The notes beneath the pieces were generated by a model. It saw only the letters and a program-made list of their open reading frames with translations, did no database searches and was not told the DNA's origin. Shown here piece by piece: positions 25,129 to 38,969 of a stretch of DNA of 64,000 nt (position 1 is its first letter; each line of letters starts with the position of its first letter). Source of the stretch: Ulva prolifera. Lineage: Eukaryota > Chlorophyta > Ulvophyceae > Ulvales > Ulvaceae. The stretch covers positions 7,169,361-7,233,360 of the forward strand of contig CM041200.1 of NCBI GenBank assembly GCA_023078555.1, in the 5' to 3' direction. The position numbers and the translations under genes are program-made.

Positions 25129-27403
25129 GCTACCTGATTTACTTCAGCCGGGACACGCTATCAGCGAGAGCAGCTCGGGAGGCTGTGAAGATGATGTGGA
25201 GGTGGGTTTGTAAGCCTGGCGTAGAGTGCACCCAGCCCGGAACGCATTTGAGGCGGCCGGCGTTTGCGCTGGACGGTGTGCAGATGGAGAGAAGTGGCGG
25301 GGAAGTGCAGCAGGTGAGTGTCGAGCTGGCGCTGTTGGTGGATGCATGTGGATGCGTGTGGTTGCCTGCGAACGTTGAGTCCAGAGTGGTGCAGCTGTAC
25401 TGCGCTTCACGCCCACGGGCGTGTTTGCATGTCGAGGTTGCCTGCATGACGCCGAAGTTTGTTTTAGTCTTGGCCACGAAGGCGATATCGGAATTTCATA
25501 TGGCTGTGACTTCAGTTGCTGGGATGGTTGGCAACGGCACCGCCTTTACTCAGCTTGTTAGCGTGTTGCAGAATTATACTGATGCTTGTACATGTCCGGG
25601 TCTGTGGGAACTACAGATGCAGTGAGGAAGACCTTGCGTCTGTAATCATCAACTGACACCCCACCACGCATGCACACTCGCTGCTTGCTGCACAGCATTA
25701 ACTCCCTGTGATGTCCAATCATGCACACCCAGATGATGCCTGAGAGGTCAAGTTTCCAGCCGAATGCACATGCAGAAGCTATATGGAAAAGCTATAGTTT
25801 GCAACCCCGCCCAGCGGATGGTTGCACCGCTGTTCCCTGGCATGCTTGCACGCTCATACCCACAGCTGCGATGCGCTAGTGCGTTGAGCAAGGATGTGGC
25901 CACAGGGAGATGTGGCAGAGGAGGATTCGGCTGGGGAGGAGGTGGCACAGGGTGCGTGAAAGTCCTCGAGGGTGCTACAGCTGCGGCGGGCAGGCTCCCA
26001 TCTCAGCAGCTGCAGTAGCTACAGCACCAGCCGGCTGAGAATCCCGAGGGTGAGCTGGAGACCCCGGCTATGCTCACTTTCACATGACTGCCGTAGTAGC
26101 GTTACCTCAAACATCGCCACTCGAGATCTTCCAGCTGCAGCACATCCCACGTAGGTACCTGCAGGTGACTCGCCTGCTTTGAGTGATCTACATGGTAATG
26201 TACATATCACACGGTCATGTGTGATCTGTGTACATGCATGCAAGGTTGCAACCGGTAGGACTGTGATGCGAGCTCGGACCCGGCCGCTGTCCTTTGTAAG
26301 CACATGTAATGCCGCAACCGTGTTGTTTCATGGTGGGTTGAGTGTCGAGCGGCATGATCAATCATGATGCGTGCAGTGCTCTCTCGCGCCAATCATTTTT
26401 TGTTGACCATCTTCTGATGTTCGCAGCTTCGAGCCTGACGGACCATGTACATGAACATGTCTGAATCTTGCGTATCTCGTATTGAAGCACGAGTTCTGGA
26501 ATCTGCGCCGATGCCTGTGGAACTGGCTGCAGGTTGAGAAGAGGGATTGTGTTCGGAGCGACAATGGCTGCGGAGCCGGATGTTGGTCTGAACTCAGGAT
26601 TACATGTGTCCGGGTCTGTGCAAAGAGGGCCAGGCGAGGTGGTAGGCTGTAGCTCGGTGGGGGGGAAAACATCAGCGCACCTGCTGACATCAGACCCAGC
26701 AACTTTGCTGCCTCAAACGCTTTGGACTGACGCCATGCGCGTGTGCGTGATCATGGCGGTGAGCCATCGGCAGCCCACAGCCTCCTGATGCCTAGAGCCT
26801 GGTGACTACCTGAGGGATGGCACCGTGTTTTCGTCGAGGTGATCCTCTGCGCCAGTGCTGCCTCCTGGCGGTGCATTCTCTGCGCGACACTCAGGCCAAC
26901 TTTGCTAGACAGACATGTGGCGACTGGGCAGTAGCGTCTCGATCTTTACAAAGGCGCAGTGTCAATTGATAACATAATATCCGCACATACACACGACCTG
27001 AGTCCAGTATAGACAAGGTCACACAACCAAAAACACACACATCGTCTGGGAGACATTCTGGCAGAATAGGAAACCCACGACACACACTCGAACCATTATG
27101 CTCATTCTTCATCTGGCTATCCAGGCACACACGGACACCTCAGCACGCCAAAAACTCATGGTGGCTCTACAGAGACGACTCACGACATATATATAGGCCT
27201 CCTGCAAGGCACTCTACGCAACTTCCCCCTCCTCCCACCTCACTTCACACATCCGTTCACTTCACAGTCTAGTACGCATGCATTCACTGAGCCTGGCATT
27301 CTGGCACGCCCCCTCGTGCCCCGCCACCCGATCAACGACGCTCACGCACTCGCCCATCGTACTATCTCCCGAATGCTGCGCCCCCTCCCCACAGCGCCCC
27401 TGC
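25129..27403. other. Intergenic region between convergent genes
   Basis: The 3' sides of the MBL gene and of receptor kinase 1 meet here. A 146-codon frame at 25185-25625 overlaps the expected 3' UTR of the MBL gene and has no motif. No gene is supported. Confidence 0.55.
25209..25213 (+). terminator. TGTAA polyadenylation signal of the MBL hydrolase
   Basis: TGTAA 81 bases after the stop at 25128. Confidence 0.5.
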
Positions 27404-28560
27404 TCAGGGGCCAGAGGCATCACCTCCAAAGGGGTCCTCGCAGGCTGCGCAGAAGCTCGGCAGCGACATGCGTGCGGCGGGGTCGCGCTGCAGCAGCTGC
27501 AGCACCGGCCCCTTGAGCACCTCCGCCTGCGGCGCCACCGCGGTGCCCCCCTCGCCCTCCCACGGCAGCGCCGCGCCTCCCAGCAGCTGCACCTGCACAC
27601 CACGCCACACTGTCTGACGTGCATGCACACCTAAAGGACAGTCAATCGAACAATTCTGCACTACCAGGACATGAAATGTGGCAGGTGTGAACTTCCGGAC
27701 GGAGACGTAGCCGTGCGCACGTTAGAAAAAAAAAACCAGATCGAAATAGCGGCACTTGGGTGCGTGCCAGCGCACTGCGAGCGAGGCCACCTCTCCTGTC
27801 GTAGCAGACAAAGACAGCAATGCTGAGCCTGGGCTGGCTGTGCAGCATCTGTGCATGGGGTCTGCCATGGGGCTTGGGTTTGTGTGGTAGAGGGAGCTGT
27901 CATGGCAGCCAGCAGCAAAAATCTTACACATGACCCCCGTACTGGCGAATGTGGGACAGGTATGCCATGGTTCCAATGTGGGGTCATCCTTGACCAGAAG
28001 AGGGTGCGGATGTCCACACGCTGTTCGGCGAGCACGGGATGCCTGCGACGATCTGCCGAATGTCGCTGCCACAGCGCCCATTGCTGCAGGAATTCCGCCT
28101 GAGCTATACAGACTACATACTCGCCATCGTGGTTTGTAAGAGATGTGCAGACTGACGTGTGCCCGCTGCGCACAGTGACCAGCCTCAGCACACCTGCTGG
28201 GACCATGAACACAGCAACAACACAGCACTCGCCAGCCAGTGAGGATTCTACCATGTGGACTTTTACCAAGTGGAAACATACAGGGGCATGCAGGTGGAAG
28301 CGCGCCTTGGCGTTCCCGATCCCACCGCCAGGGGGCCCAAAAGCGGGCGCCCCAGACAGCAGCTCATACGCCATCACGCCGAGAGCCCATGCATCCTGCG
28401 CTGGAGACGCGGCCATCCGCGTCGCGCCGCACTCAGCCGCCGCCACGGCCTCCGGGGGCGCGTACGGCAGCGCGGCCCGCAGTGGTGCCTCCTGTCCCGC
28501 CCGCGCGGCGCGCCCAAAGTCGATGACCGTCCAGCGGTTCTGCCGCGGCAGCCACATGAC

Positions 28561-28597
<37 letters not shown>

Positions 28598-31500
28598 TCG
28601 TGCATGTCCGCGAGCTGCGCGGACACGTCTACGAGAATCTGCAAAGTGAAGCGGAGGTGAGATGGAGAGGTGGCACCGAAGACAGGTCGAAGCAGAACGA
28701 CCGTGGCTGTCCTCGTGGCAGCTTTCGCAGATCTGCGCTGTTGGTCCTGATCACAGACAAGAGCATCATATTCCGTGACACGGTTCCTAGCAACAGGCTT
28801 GGTGCACCGCACGCTTGGGAGCACGAGAGGCTTAAACTTTTTTAATATCGCTATCTGTGGAAGACTGCGTACTGATATGATCTTGGCCAGGTCGGACTCC
28901 CCCCGCCGCGACCACTCCTGCAGGCTCTCGCCCTTCTCCATCACAATGCATGGCGGCAGCAGCCGCCCCTGAGCGTCCACCAGCCCCCCCGCCGCGCTCT
29001 CACACAGAGTGTCCACCGGCGGCAGAAACGCGGCAGCCTCCGCCGCCTCCGCCGGCGACGCCGGCTGGATCTCGGCCTCAGGGTTCCTGCCGCCGCGGCG
29101 GCTGCCGCTGCGCTTGCCGTCCGCAGCCCCCACGCGCACCGCTACGTCCTCCGTGGGGGCTGTGGAGGAGGGGAGCGGGGGGCTTGTGGGCATGGGAAGC
29201 GTGAGGCGCTCGCCGATGTTTGCTGGCGGGTCATCAGAGGAGGGCTTGAGTGCGGCCAGGACCGAGCCGGAGGCGCCGCCGGAGCTGTGGTCTGAGCCGT
29301 TGAGGCCCAGGAAGGAGCACACGCTACCGCCGGATCCGCCAGGGTGCGTGCAGAGGCCGGCGGTGGCCGTGGGGGAGCCGAACTGGTGGCTAGAGGGGGC
29401 GAGGAGCTTGCGGAGGTGCGGGAACGCGGCGGAGTAGAGCGCGGCCTCGGCGTGAAAGGCGACGACGTTGAGGCAGAACTTCACGGCGCAATGTGTGCGG
29501 GTGTGGGAGTCGATCGCGAACTGGACGATGGAGTGGCCTGCATTGCGAGACCAGGATGCGTCATGGGGTACGAGCACTGCAGGCGACCGTTGCCTGGTGA
29601 CGCCAGGATAGACACGGGGCCACGTTGATGGAAGATGTAAAACAAGACAACCTGTAATGCTCAAGTGAGCAGCCACTGCAGCTGTTCATGCATGGCCACG
29701 ATGGCGGAACCCTGAGTGACATGGGGAGCTGCAGGGAGGGCTTGGGGATGCAACGCAAGCGGGTCACCGGCACTCTCAGCAGAGCTCCGCTCAAGCTTGG
29801 TCTACTTGGCCCATAGCCTACGGGTCGTTTCCCGACTGCCGCAGGCATTCAGTAGGCCGGTTTCTGACCTGTCTGGTCAGATCGAGCGGACCGGGGCGGG
29901 GTCCAAGGTGCACCAGGAACTACAGCTGGTGGGCGCGTTGTCACTGCTAAGGTGTCATGCCATTGTAGGTGTTCTCAAGACGCAAACACAGTTGAGGCTG
30001 GTACAGCAGACTGAGATGCAGTGTTGGGTCGCTTTGCAGCATTTCCAGGTCTGCCAGCCAGAAATTTGACCTGAATTTTTTCGGAACTGTTACGTATGAT
30101 CGGGCCCAACGACCCAACACCGCTGAGATGAAACACACCACCCTGCAGCCGCTGCTGCTTGCAGAGCATGTGGAAGCGGCCGAGGAACAGCGCCGAGGGG
30201 TGGAAGGTGTCGAGCTGCCGGTGCAGCCGCAACATCGCGCTCGAGGCGGGCGATGGCGGCGCGGCGGCGGGTGGAGCGGTGGGGGTCGGCCGCAGCGTGC
30301 GCGGCGGCGGGGGGGCCTCGGCCGTCGAGGAGCGGGCTGACGAGGACGCCGATGGACTGGACGCCACGCTCGCGGGCTTTTCTGCACAGGGTTCAAGTAG
30401 TCGACTAGCCGGCTCGCAGGTTCATGCAGCAGACCAGCGGGGGGTGCCTTCCGATGATGCGATGACAGTCGTCCTGCGACAAGCACAACCGCTATCGCAT
30501 GCCAGTGACGCCACGCACAACTTGCATCACCGTGAAGCATGTCTCGGCATTGTTCTGTGCGCCGAGGCGCTCACGAGCTGCCGGCGAAGGCTAGACTTCG
30601 TGTGCAGAACCAGGCGATACAGCCCAGGCTCATTGTTGGACAGGGTTCCACCGAAGGCTGCACAGGGTTTGATTCCGCAATCCGCACAAGCATGTCTGAT
30701 TTGGTTGGCAATCCATGCGGTGTTCAGAGCCACGCTGTACCGCCGCGACGTCAAAGCACACCTGCCGGAGACGGCGTGCTGGCGTCCGCTGTGTGCTGTG
30801 CCTCCGCGTCTCCCTGCAGCGCCTCCACAGCATGCTCTCCACTGCCCAGCCGCACGCTGATCCCGCCGCTCGCAGCGCCCTCGCTTGCGGCGACCTCGTC
30901 ACGGCTGCCCATCCTCCACAGCTGCCCCGGCGCACAGCACGGCTCCTGCGTGTGCCATGCAAACCTGTCCGGCTGCCACGGCTCCTCGTATTCCTCCCGC
31001 CAGAGCCGCAGGTCCCCCGGGGAGCCGCACTCGTTATGCATGCGCCACACCTGCCCCGGCTCGCACTCCCATGAATCGCGGTCCTCCGAATCGGAGCCGC
31101 TGACGGACCCCACACCCTGAGAGCCGTCATCGGAGGAGGGCCGCGCGCAGGCGGCCGGGGCGTGGCTGCGGGGGCGTGTGCCGATGCGCGAGGTGCTTGA
31201 ACAGGTGGCTACAGGGGGCACGAAGGGGGAGCGGTGCATCGGAGACGCCGGGATGCTGGGCTGCATGGATTGGGCGTTGAAGTCAAAGAGGTGGTTGACG
31301 TATGTCTCCGACTTCTCCTCGAGGAGCTGCCCGTGCGACCGAGGCTGCGGGGTGCCGACGGGGGACAGCTTGTGCGCCGCCGCCTGCAACGCACGCGCAT
31401 GCATGCGGACAGGGTCGGTGAAGCCTGACACAGCGTAGCTAGACGCTTACACATGCCGGGCAATGCATAACCCTGTCTGTGGGCGTCCCCGCCCAAGGGC

Positions 31501-34500
31501 AGGGCTGAGCGACCCTTCACCCTGTTGGCATTTCCACAGCGGATCGGGCGTGGCGCAGTGACAGCCAGAACGAAAATCTACACTTCGTCCAGTGTGCAGC
31601 CGCACTCACACCAATCACTAAATGCATGTATCATCAGGGATCATGGCCACGAGCAGACGTGCTTGACATCTTTGTGGCGCCGCATCAACTCTCCACGACA
31701 CAAGCGTTCGCCGGGGAAAAAAAATGACCCCTGTAGCCACAGAGTCACAGGCATGGCAGCACTCGCACCTCAGTGCGGCGTGCTGCGCGCTTCGCGCGTC
31801 GGCGCCGCAGGAAGGCGAGCAGCAGCAGGACCAGCAACAGCAGTAGCAGCGCCGCGGCGACGGCGCCGACTGCAATGCGGGCGCGCCGCAGCAGCACTCC
31901 GGCCTCGGTGGCGCTGCCGTGCTGCGGCAGCTCAAGGGCCGCATCGCGCTGCGCGATCGGGATGAGTGACTCAGGTGGCGCGGCGGTGGCGGCGGCCGGC
32001 TGCAGGGGGAGGCCCCGGTGGAAGCGGCCGGAGTCGGGAACCGCGGGGAGTGCCGGCAACAGCTACACAGCAACACGATGCACCCCTTCATCTTAGGATC
32101 ATGATGTGCTGTATGTACATACTGCACCTACAGCAGGCTGATGCAGCCCTGCAGCTTAGATGAACCGCATGTGTTTACCGAACTTACAGCAGACAGATGC
32201 ACCCCTGCAGCTTCGGAACAGCCCCAGCGCGCTCTGATGGACCGACCGAGGCGGCAGCTGGCTGCACGGCCATGCATGGATGGTGAAGAACATGCTTGCA
32301 TGAGTCCCATGATTGTACATGCAGCCGCGGCAGTTCAGGCTACATACAGTGTGCCCCCGGTTCCGACAGTGCACACCTCGGCCAGGGCCGTGAGCCATGG
32401 GTCCTCCACCGAGAGCGGCTCCCCCCGCACCACGACCTGCCATCTACCCTGTGCACAGTACCCCAACCCGCTGCGGACATCGGCGCCGCGATCTGCGTCT
32501 GCCCCGCCGCACTCAGCAGCCAGAACATCCCCAGAGCCGGGTCCCGGCGTGGCAAGGGGTGCGGTCTTGGGACCCTCGGTGGAAGCCCGGGTGACAGGGG
32601 GGCAGCCAGGGAGCGTCATGCCGCGGCGCCGGCCGCCACGGCAGTCACTCATGGTTTCATCGACAGCTACGAATTCGGCGCCGAACCGCGCCGCGTCGTC
32701 CGTGGACGCGGGGGAGAACTGTAGCCTGAGCTCCGCAGCGGCGGTGGCTTGAGGGGAAATCAGTGAGTCATCATATGTTTCATATGTATCATACGTTTCT
32801 GTCAGCGAATCATCTGTTCCTGGGCTACGCGAGTTGGGGGAGGGGGGGTCAGACTCCGCAGCTTGCGTGCCAACGACTCCTTCCGGAAAGGTGGTCCCAA
32901 CAAAGAGGGTGTCTACAAGGGCGACGGTGCCGAGGTGGGAGACGTCAAACAGCTGCGTGGACGGCAGGCGGACGCTGTGGAAGAGGCAGTTTTGGAAGGT
33001 GGCGTAGGTGCCCTGGGAGAGGAGGAATGGCGGCTGTGCGGCCATCACACCGGCGAAGACGGAGTCTGCACGCGGAGAGCGGAGGTGTCAAGAAGGTGTA
33101 TGAAGGACATCCCGTGAGACCGGCTGAGCCCAGCTACAAGAAGTGTGATTGAAAAATCATATAGACTATTTGACATGCGCTGAATGAGACCGCACGCGGG
33201 CAACACGCGCATCGCAGCTGACATTGGGACAACAGAAACCCTGCCGGTGCTGATGGCTAGGCACAGCTGAAAAGCATGGGGCATAAAACACAGGCGTGCC
33301 CTGTACAGCTGAAGCGGACATACTTCCTGCTGTCCAGAGCCTTCGAGCAGCCGCCAAGTCCGACACCGGCAACACATAATCACATGCATTCATGCATGCA
33401 TGTCATGCATGGCACCACAACGCGGAATGGGGTAGCAGCACGCACACCGCCGCACATCCAGTTTTCCATTGGCGGCACACCTTGCGCGAGAACGGACGCT
33501 CGCACGCCCCCCGGTGCCGATGACAGGACGACCACGTCAGTCTCATCGCCGCCTTGCACCGTCACATTCGTCAGGTACAGCTTCGCATCGGCGCGCCCCT
33601 CCCCGGCCGGCCCCTCCCCGGCCGGCCCCTCCGCGGCATGCCCCCGGACCCCGGTGCCATGCATGGCCCCCTGTGCATCCCCCACCTCCGGCCCGATTGA
33701 CACCGCCGCCAACGGCACAGTCGGCGACGGCGCTGGTGTGGCCGTGGGGCTGTTGTCCACAACATGCACAGTACCGCTGTCTACAGTGAGACCCGCATGC
33801 GCTGCGAAGTAGAGGTTTTCGAGCCACACATTGCCGCCGGTGACGCGAAACACGTCCGCATCGGCAATGATGCGGCACTGAAATGGCTTCAGGGGCACCG
33901 GCGCGGTCTTGACTGCCAGCCCCTCCGCATCTGGGGCCCTCATCCCTGCTGTCTCTGAGCAATTCCCCTGCACCGCACAACCAGAGTCGTTGCCGAGGCG
34001 TGCCATGATTTGTGGGTGAATGCAGATAGATACATGCATGGTTTCATGCGAGCTGACAAAGCGCAGCACAGCGCTATGTGATACAAGGACAAAGCGAGCA
34101 AGGCAGGTAGCACCGCAGGCAACAACCAGGGGAACCGCACACCCACGCAACCGGCAACACGCAGCACTATGTGTGTGCCGTACAAATCGTTCCTGTCAAG
34201 TTTCACAAGCCATAATGTGCTCACAAAGGTGGCCCACACTCGTGCGTGCGCCTGATGCCGATCTCGCGGATGCATTCTGCATGTCAGCGCTTTGCACCAG
34301 CACACACCCGTATCGACCGCGTCGGCCACTTTATTGCGGGGAGGCCCCTCGGTGTGTTATACGGCGCCTGCACGCCACCACCACCACCACCGTAGCCCCG
34401 CAGCTGAGGCTGCGCCTGCGCGGCCGGAGCCGCCGCCACGGCCGCATGCGTGAGGGCGCGGAGGTCGAGGTGGGAATGGATCTCGATGTCGCGGGCCGCC

Positions 34501-35135
34501 GCCGCGATCGCGCGCCGCAGCTCCGCCGCGGAGTTGACAACGACGATCTGCGCGGGAAGGGGCTGCGGCGGCGCCGCCCTTCCGACGCCGCCGCCGTTTA
34601 CCGAGCCATCCTCCGGCACCCCCCTCGCAGACCCACCCTGCGCCGGCGGCTGTGGCTGCACGTCACCCTGGTCTGCAGCGCTCATTGCAGGCTGTAGTAC
34701 GTCGTTGCTGCTTGGACCGACGGCGAGGTCAGTCGGCGGCGGTGCCGCTGATGTGGCGACGCCAGCCGGATTCTCGGGGGATCCCGGGCGGCCGAGTGCT
34801 GCTTCAGGCCGGGCCGCTGTCGGCACCTCGGCAGACTGAGATTGCAGGCTGCGAGAGCCTAAGTGGGCTGTGTGCAAATACCCGCTGTGTGAAGCATGGG
34901 TGGGGATTGGCTGTGCAGGTAGGGATGCTGCGGGGGCCATGGTGTGAGGGCTGCGGGCCGGCTGTGGCGAGGCTGACGAGGAGGTACGGCCTCGCAAGCG
35001 CGGATCCGCATGTGGCTGTGAGGGCTCCAGTGCTGTGGGAGGCGGAACTGGTGGCAGGTGGACCGCCTGGGGTTGTGCCTGGAGACTCTGCTGCAGGAGG
35101 CTGAGCTGGGGGGGGTATGTTGTGGCTGCTGTCAT
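27404..35135 (-). CDS. Receptor-like protein kinase with beta-helix-like ectodomain (paralog 1)
   Basis: Nine exons on the minus strand: 35135-34308, 33967-33481, 33065-32377, 32062-31769, 31383-30762, 30381-30139, 29537-28873, 28638-28282, 27592-27404 (1457 aa, all phases agree). Residues 1-190 are Pro/Ser/Ala-rich. The ectodomain follows (IVVVNSAAELRRAI, DIEIHSHLDLRAL, RSIR-GNC, PLKPFQC, WLENLYF) with short beta-strand repeats like a right-handed beta-helix. A membrane helix (AVGAVAAALLLLLLVLLLL) near 731-753 is followed by RRRRAKRAARR, giving an outside-in topology. The kinase starts near 1033: Lys1074 in CAVKF, HRDLKPANVMW near 1295, DFG at Asp1316, PPE, and DAWALGVMAYELL, so it looks active. 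The N-lobe has an insert of over 100 residues. No signal peptide is seen at 35135, so a 5' exon is probably missing. Close paralog of the gene at 53220-60543. Intron 6 carries a MITE. Confidence 0.87.
30019..30122 (+). mobile_element. hAT-like MITE copy 4, in a receptor-kinase intron
   Basis: 104 bp with terminal repeats CAGTGTTGGGTCG / CGACCCAACACCG and a perfect 8-bp duplication CTGAGATG at 30011-30018 and 30123-30130. It lies in intron 6 of the minus-strand receptor kinase, with its target duplication starting eight bases from the splice donor. Confidence 0.92.
34072..34165 (+). repeat. Dispersed TACAAGGACAAAG repeat, in intron 1 of receptor kinase 1
   Basis: Contains TGATACAAGGACAAAGCGAG and GGTAGCACCGCAGGCAACAA. 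Copies with the same order of words occur at 38724-38765, 38970-39240, 58345-58400 and 59650-59745, and inverted at 52240-52672, 54090-54695 and 62385-62506. Confidence 0.6.
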
Positions 35136-38100
35136 GTTCCGGATGCTGCGGGTGGCGCATGTCGGTGGTGGAGGCCTGGCGCTCTACGAAGCATCTGCTG
35201 GGCAGAGGGGATGTTGCGCTGTGGCCGCTGCTCTGTCATGGATTGATGTGTAGTAGCTGTGGAGCCCCTGTTAGTGACGATGGTGGATGGAGTTTGGTGG
35301 AGTTTGACCGGTAGGCGCCTGCACAGTGAGCCGCTAGTCAGAAGTGCAGGTAAGATTGACATTAATTGCAATGATGAAGTCAGATTGCAACACCGCACGA
35401 TGCGCAGTGAGAAACGCGCAACTGCTTGTATTCCAGAGTGCCTTGGTGGGTGGCCGATGGGATGGTCGATGGCACGCAGATGAAGCGCGCGGACAGTGAT
35501 GCAGTCGCAGTATTCAGCTCAGTAAGACTGAGATACACAAGGCTGATGAGGATTGGTCGAGGAGGCACGGATCAAGGCCACATGCGCTGCATGTATATAT
35601 AGCTAGCGCGGACGTCTAGGCACTGCGGTACTCGAACCGGTCCAGGCCTGACCACGCCATACATCTTTCCATATTTGCCATACTTATGACAGATACGTTG
35701 TGCGGTACCCGTTCTGAATGGGCGCCCGTGCGTGGCTGCGCTCTGATCGATGGACGTGCATGCAAAAACACGAGCTGAGTGTCTCCCAGGCAACGATAGA
35801 CCAGAATTTGAAATTTATATTGCAACGTGGACTCCATGGCGAGCCTGTCGCTTGGCTGTATCACGAAGATTAGAGCTGTGAACCATCGACGTCGTGCGTG
35901 TTCGGCACAGCCGTGCACAGGAATGCAGTACTGAGGCACTGTAATTTTGCGCGTAATCCATGACTACGTTGCATGTCACTTGCAAGTGGAAGGTGCGGAC
36001 GGCGTATGCTGCAATGTTTTGCACCATTGCTCGGCAGCGGATTGCTTGCCATGGAATCGCAGTCTCAACGCTATATGCTTCGGTGGAATCCCATGAAAGC
36101 AAGTGTAGATTTCCAGATTGAACTCTACTGCTCAATGGATGTGTTCGTTTGCCCGCACACCAGTGGCTGGCGGATGTTTGGTACTCCGGCATGAACAGTG
36201 AAAGCTGGGAACCAGAGCGGATGCAACTCTGCGGACAGCACGCACCAGTCAAAGTAAAGCCAAACGAGGGCCATACCTTTCCGTCTTTTATGGAGCACAG
36301 CCGAGCCGGGTTGCTTGCATGCGCGATGCGGCATTACTAGCGTTCTTGTGAATTCGTCATTTGCCGAGGTAGCCTGTTCAAATACTGTGGCGAAATGGAC
36401 ATTATGACATCTACACAAGAATGTATGACTTGAGAGCGGGACTGTATTGGAGAAGTAACCGCTGCGTCTCACGTGCGAGACATGATCCCAGACGCACGAA
36501 ACACGGTGAAGTACTCAGACGTGCCACCCAGGCGTGCAAGGATAGGCCCCCAAGACCCGCGCTGCATGTGTCAACGCGAAACAGGCACGCTCACCCACCG
36601 AAGCCCTCCCGATCTATCTATATCTTCTGACCGTCGGCCGCGAGCCTTGGACCGGTCAAACTGCAGAGCGCCCTCGCGCCCGCCGGACATGGACGTGGCT
36701 ACATGGGGTTTGTCCCATCACACTGGAAGACGAAACGTGCACAAGGTCACCGTCGCGTCACCGATGGCGCCCGCAGAAACGCCGATTGTACGCAGCGTCT
36801 CGATATCGTTTGCCGCCAAGGCCGTAAATGTAGAGTTCGTAAATGTAGAGGCACGGACAGAAGCCACGTAGCAGCGACCAATTGGTTAACCTGTACCTCA
36901 GAGATACCTGTTGATCGCATGCCGGCATGCCCACCGTGGTGCACGCTGTGTATATTCACGGCGACGCACGTGCATCTACAGATATTTCAGATATGATAGC
37001 TGGTTAAAGGCTTCATTGGCATTGCTATCAGCCCCAACTGTCAGGAGCTGCGTTTCCGGGTCAGGTTCAAACTTTCACGAGCTGATGTCACTGAACCTGC
37101 CTTTGTAGCTGATGGTTGACTCATGTGCCCCGCTGTGCTTTTGGCCATCATCACATCCACGGACGTAGGCAGCGTCTCGCTGCTGACCCCCGCCTCCCGC
37201 ATGGCCGCAATTCGCTGCAGCAACTGCCCATGGGTATTGCAATACCTATCAGCAGTCGTTTCAAAGCGGAGTTATGGACTGGGCGCGTGTAGGTCAACGC
37301 TGCGGTGTCAGAGAAGGTGTGTACAAAACGTTTTGTACAACGCTGTACGCAGTGTACATGCACAGCAAGAATGGGTGCTTGTAACCATGCTTCAAGCCAC
37401 ACATGTACATGTTTTGATGGCTGATCTAGGCTTTACCGTCACTTGTCGTGGCTGGCTCATACGAAAACGTAACAACTCAACACCAATTCGGGCGTAGTCG
37501 CACGCCCGGTGACGTGCACATGCTGTACTTGCTCCAGGCACGTCACAGGTCTGTGGACGCAGGTTTGACTGTGTCAGATATGGAGTGACACCACTTGGCA
37601 CGTGGAAGCGGTACATGCCAGATGCCAAAGTCCACTGGCATGCTTAACAATTCCAGCAGCTCCTATGTTGCAGCCGTGCTTCGTAGTTTCCCAGACCAAA
37701 TGGTCACAAGATCAGACAGACAGGGCACCAGCCTGGGCCCGTCACGCCATCGATTTTCCTTGTCCCACGGCCCATTTTGAGTGAATGGGTTTGGTGTGAT
37801 CATGAGGGCAGCATTTCGCAGGTAGCTTGAGCTGTTTCTGTGAGGCCAAAGCTGGAGACGATCATGCTGCGGATATCAGGGCAAAGCACTTTAGTCAACA
37901 GCAACCCAGACTCAAGCTCACAGCCTAGCTCAACAGATCCCACTTGCATGGCACAGGCCTGTGTCTCAGCCGTCAGCATCTGTTCACGATCTGTTTGATT
38001 GGGCATCTGTGTGAAGCCACACACCACCAGATCTCAATGGTGCCACTGCGACACACCAGAGGCCGTCACAACAAATGCCAAAAAATCACAGGGAATGCCA

Positions 38101-38969
38101 CAACCAATAAAGGCGTGCTGGGTGGATGTATCTGCATGATAGCATAAGGCGGCGGCAAGTACACTCAGCCAGAGCTCTCTACCGATAGAGAGCGATTCTT
38201 CTATCATCATCGCTCTATCTACCATCATTGCGCATTCAAGACCTCAAGCCTACAGGTGACTCTGCAAGCACAGGTAGCCACTCCAGGACCGGCGAAGGGA
38301 GGGGGGGAGGATGGAATTTGTACAGGACGCATCCCAGTGAAGTACAGGGAATCCTTCTGGGAAGCAGCTTTGAGTCTGTGTGACACGCACTACGCCACAT
38401 GGCAACGCAGCGAGATTCATTGTTCGGTTGAGAGGTATACTCTAGCGTGGGCAGTGGGCAGGCTGCAGTGTGGGGGCGACTGAACCACGCAGCAAGAACA
38501 ATAACACTGTCGGCCCTCGCACCTGTCCTTTCCTGGCCATGCATGCAGTGCCACAGGCACATGTGGATAAGCGCGATCATGCAAGATAGTGCACCAGTCA
38601 TCGTGGATAAGCGGCGATCATCCATGACCAGTGCAAGGGTGCACCGTGGCACACAACACGGTGTGCCACGTTAACACCGGTGCTGCAGCCTCTGTGTGCA
38701 TGCATGTGTGTCTGTGCGCATGTGTGTGTTACAAGGACAAAGGCAGCAAGGCGGGCAGCATCTGTGCGCATGTGTGTGATGTACGCATGAAGCAAGAAGA
38801 AAAGTACACATGACAGAACACGGACCCCGAGCCGGGCATCACGGCTGCTCCAGTGCTCCAGTGCTGCGTCCGGCGTGGCCCACAGCGACATGTGTTTGAA
38901 GTATGACATGCGTGAAGTATCGTTTGAAGAATGGTGTTTTTACGGTGGGTGAGGGGGCGAGGGCTGGCT

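Noticed and set aside
25185-25625. 146-codon frame after the MBL gene
   Set aside because: It overlaps the probable 3' UTR (TGTAA at 25209) and has no recognisable domain.
27661-29676. Single 671-codon uninterrupted kinase frame taken as one exon
   Set aside because: The frame reads through two introns. Comparison with the paralog shows donors at 28872 and 28281 and an acceptor before 28638. The N-terminal 45 codons and the C-terminal 200 codons are intronic.
35560-35650. tRNA-like sequence with GGTTCGAGTACC on the minus strand
   Set aside because: No matching A box at the right spacing and no cloverleaf stems.
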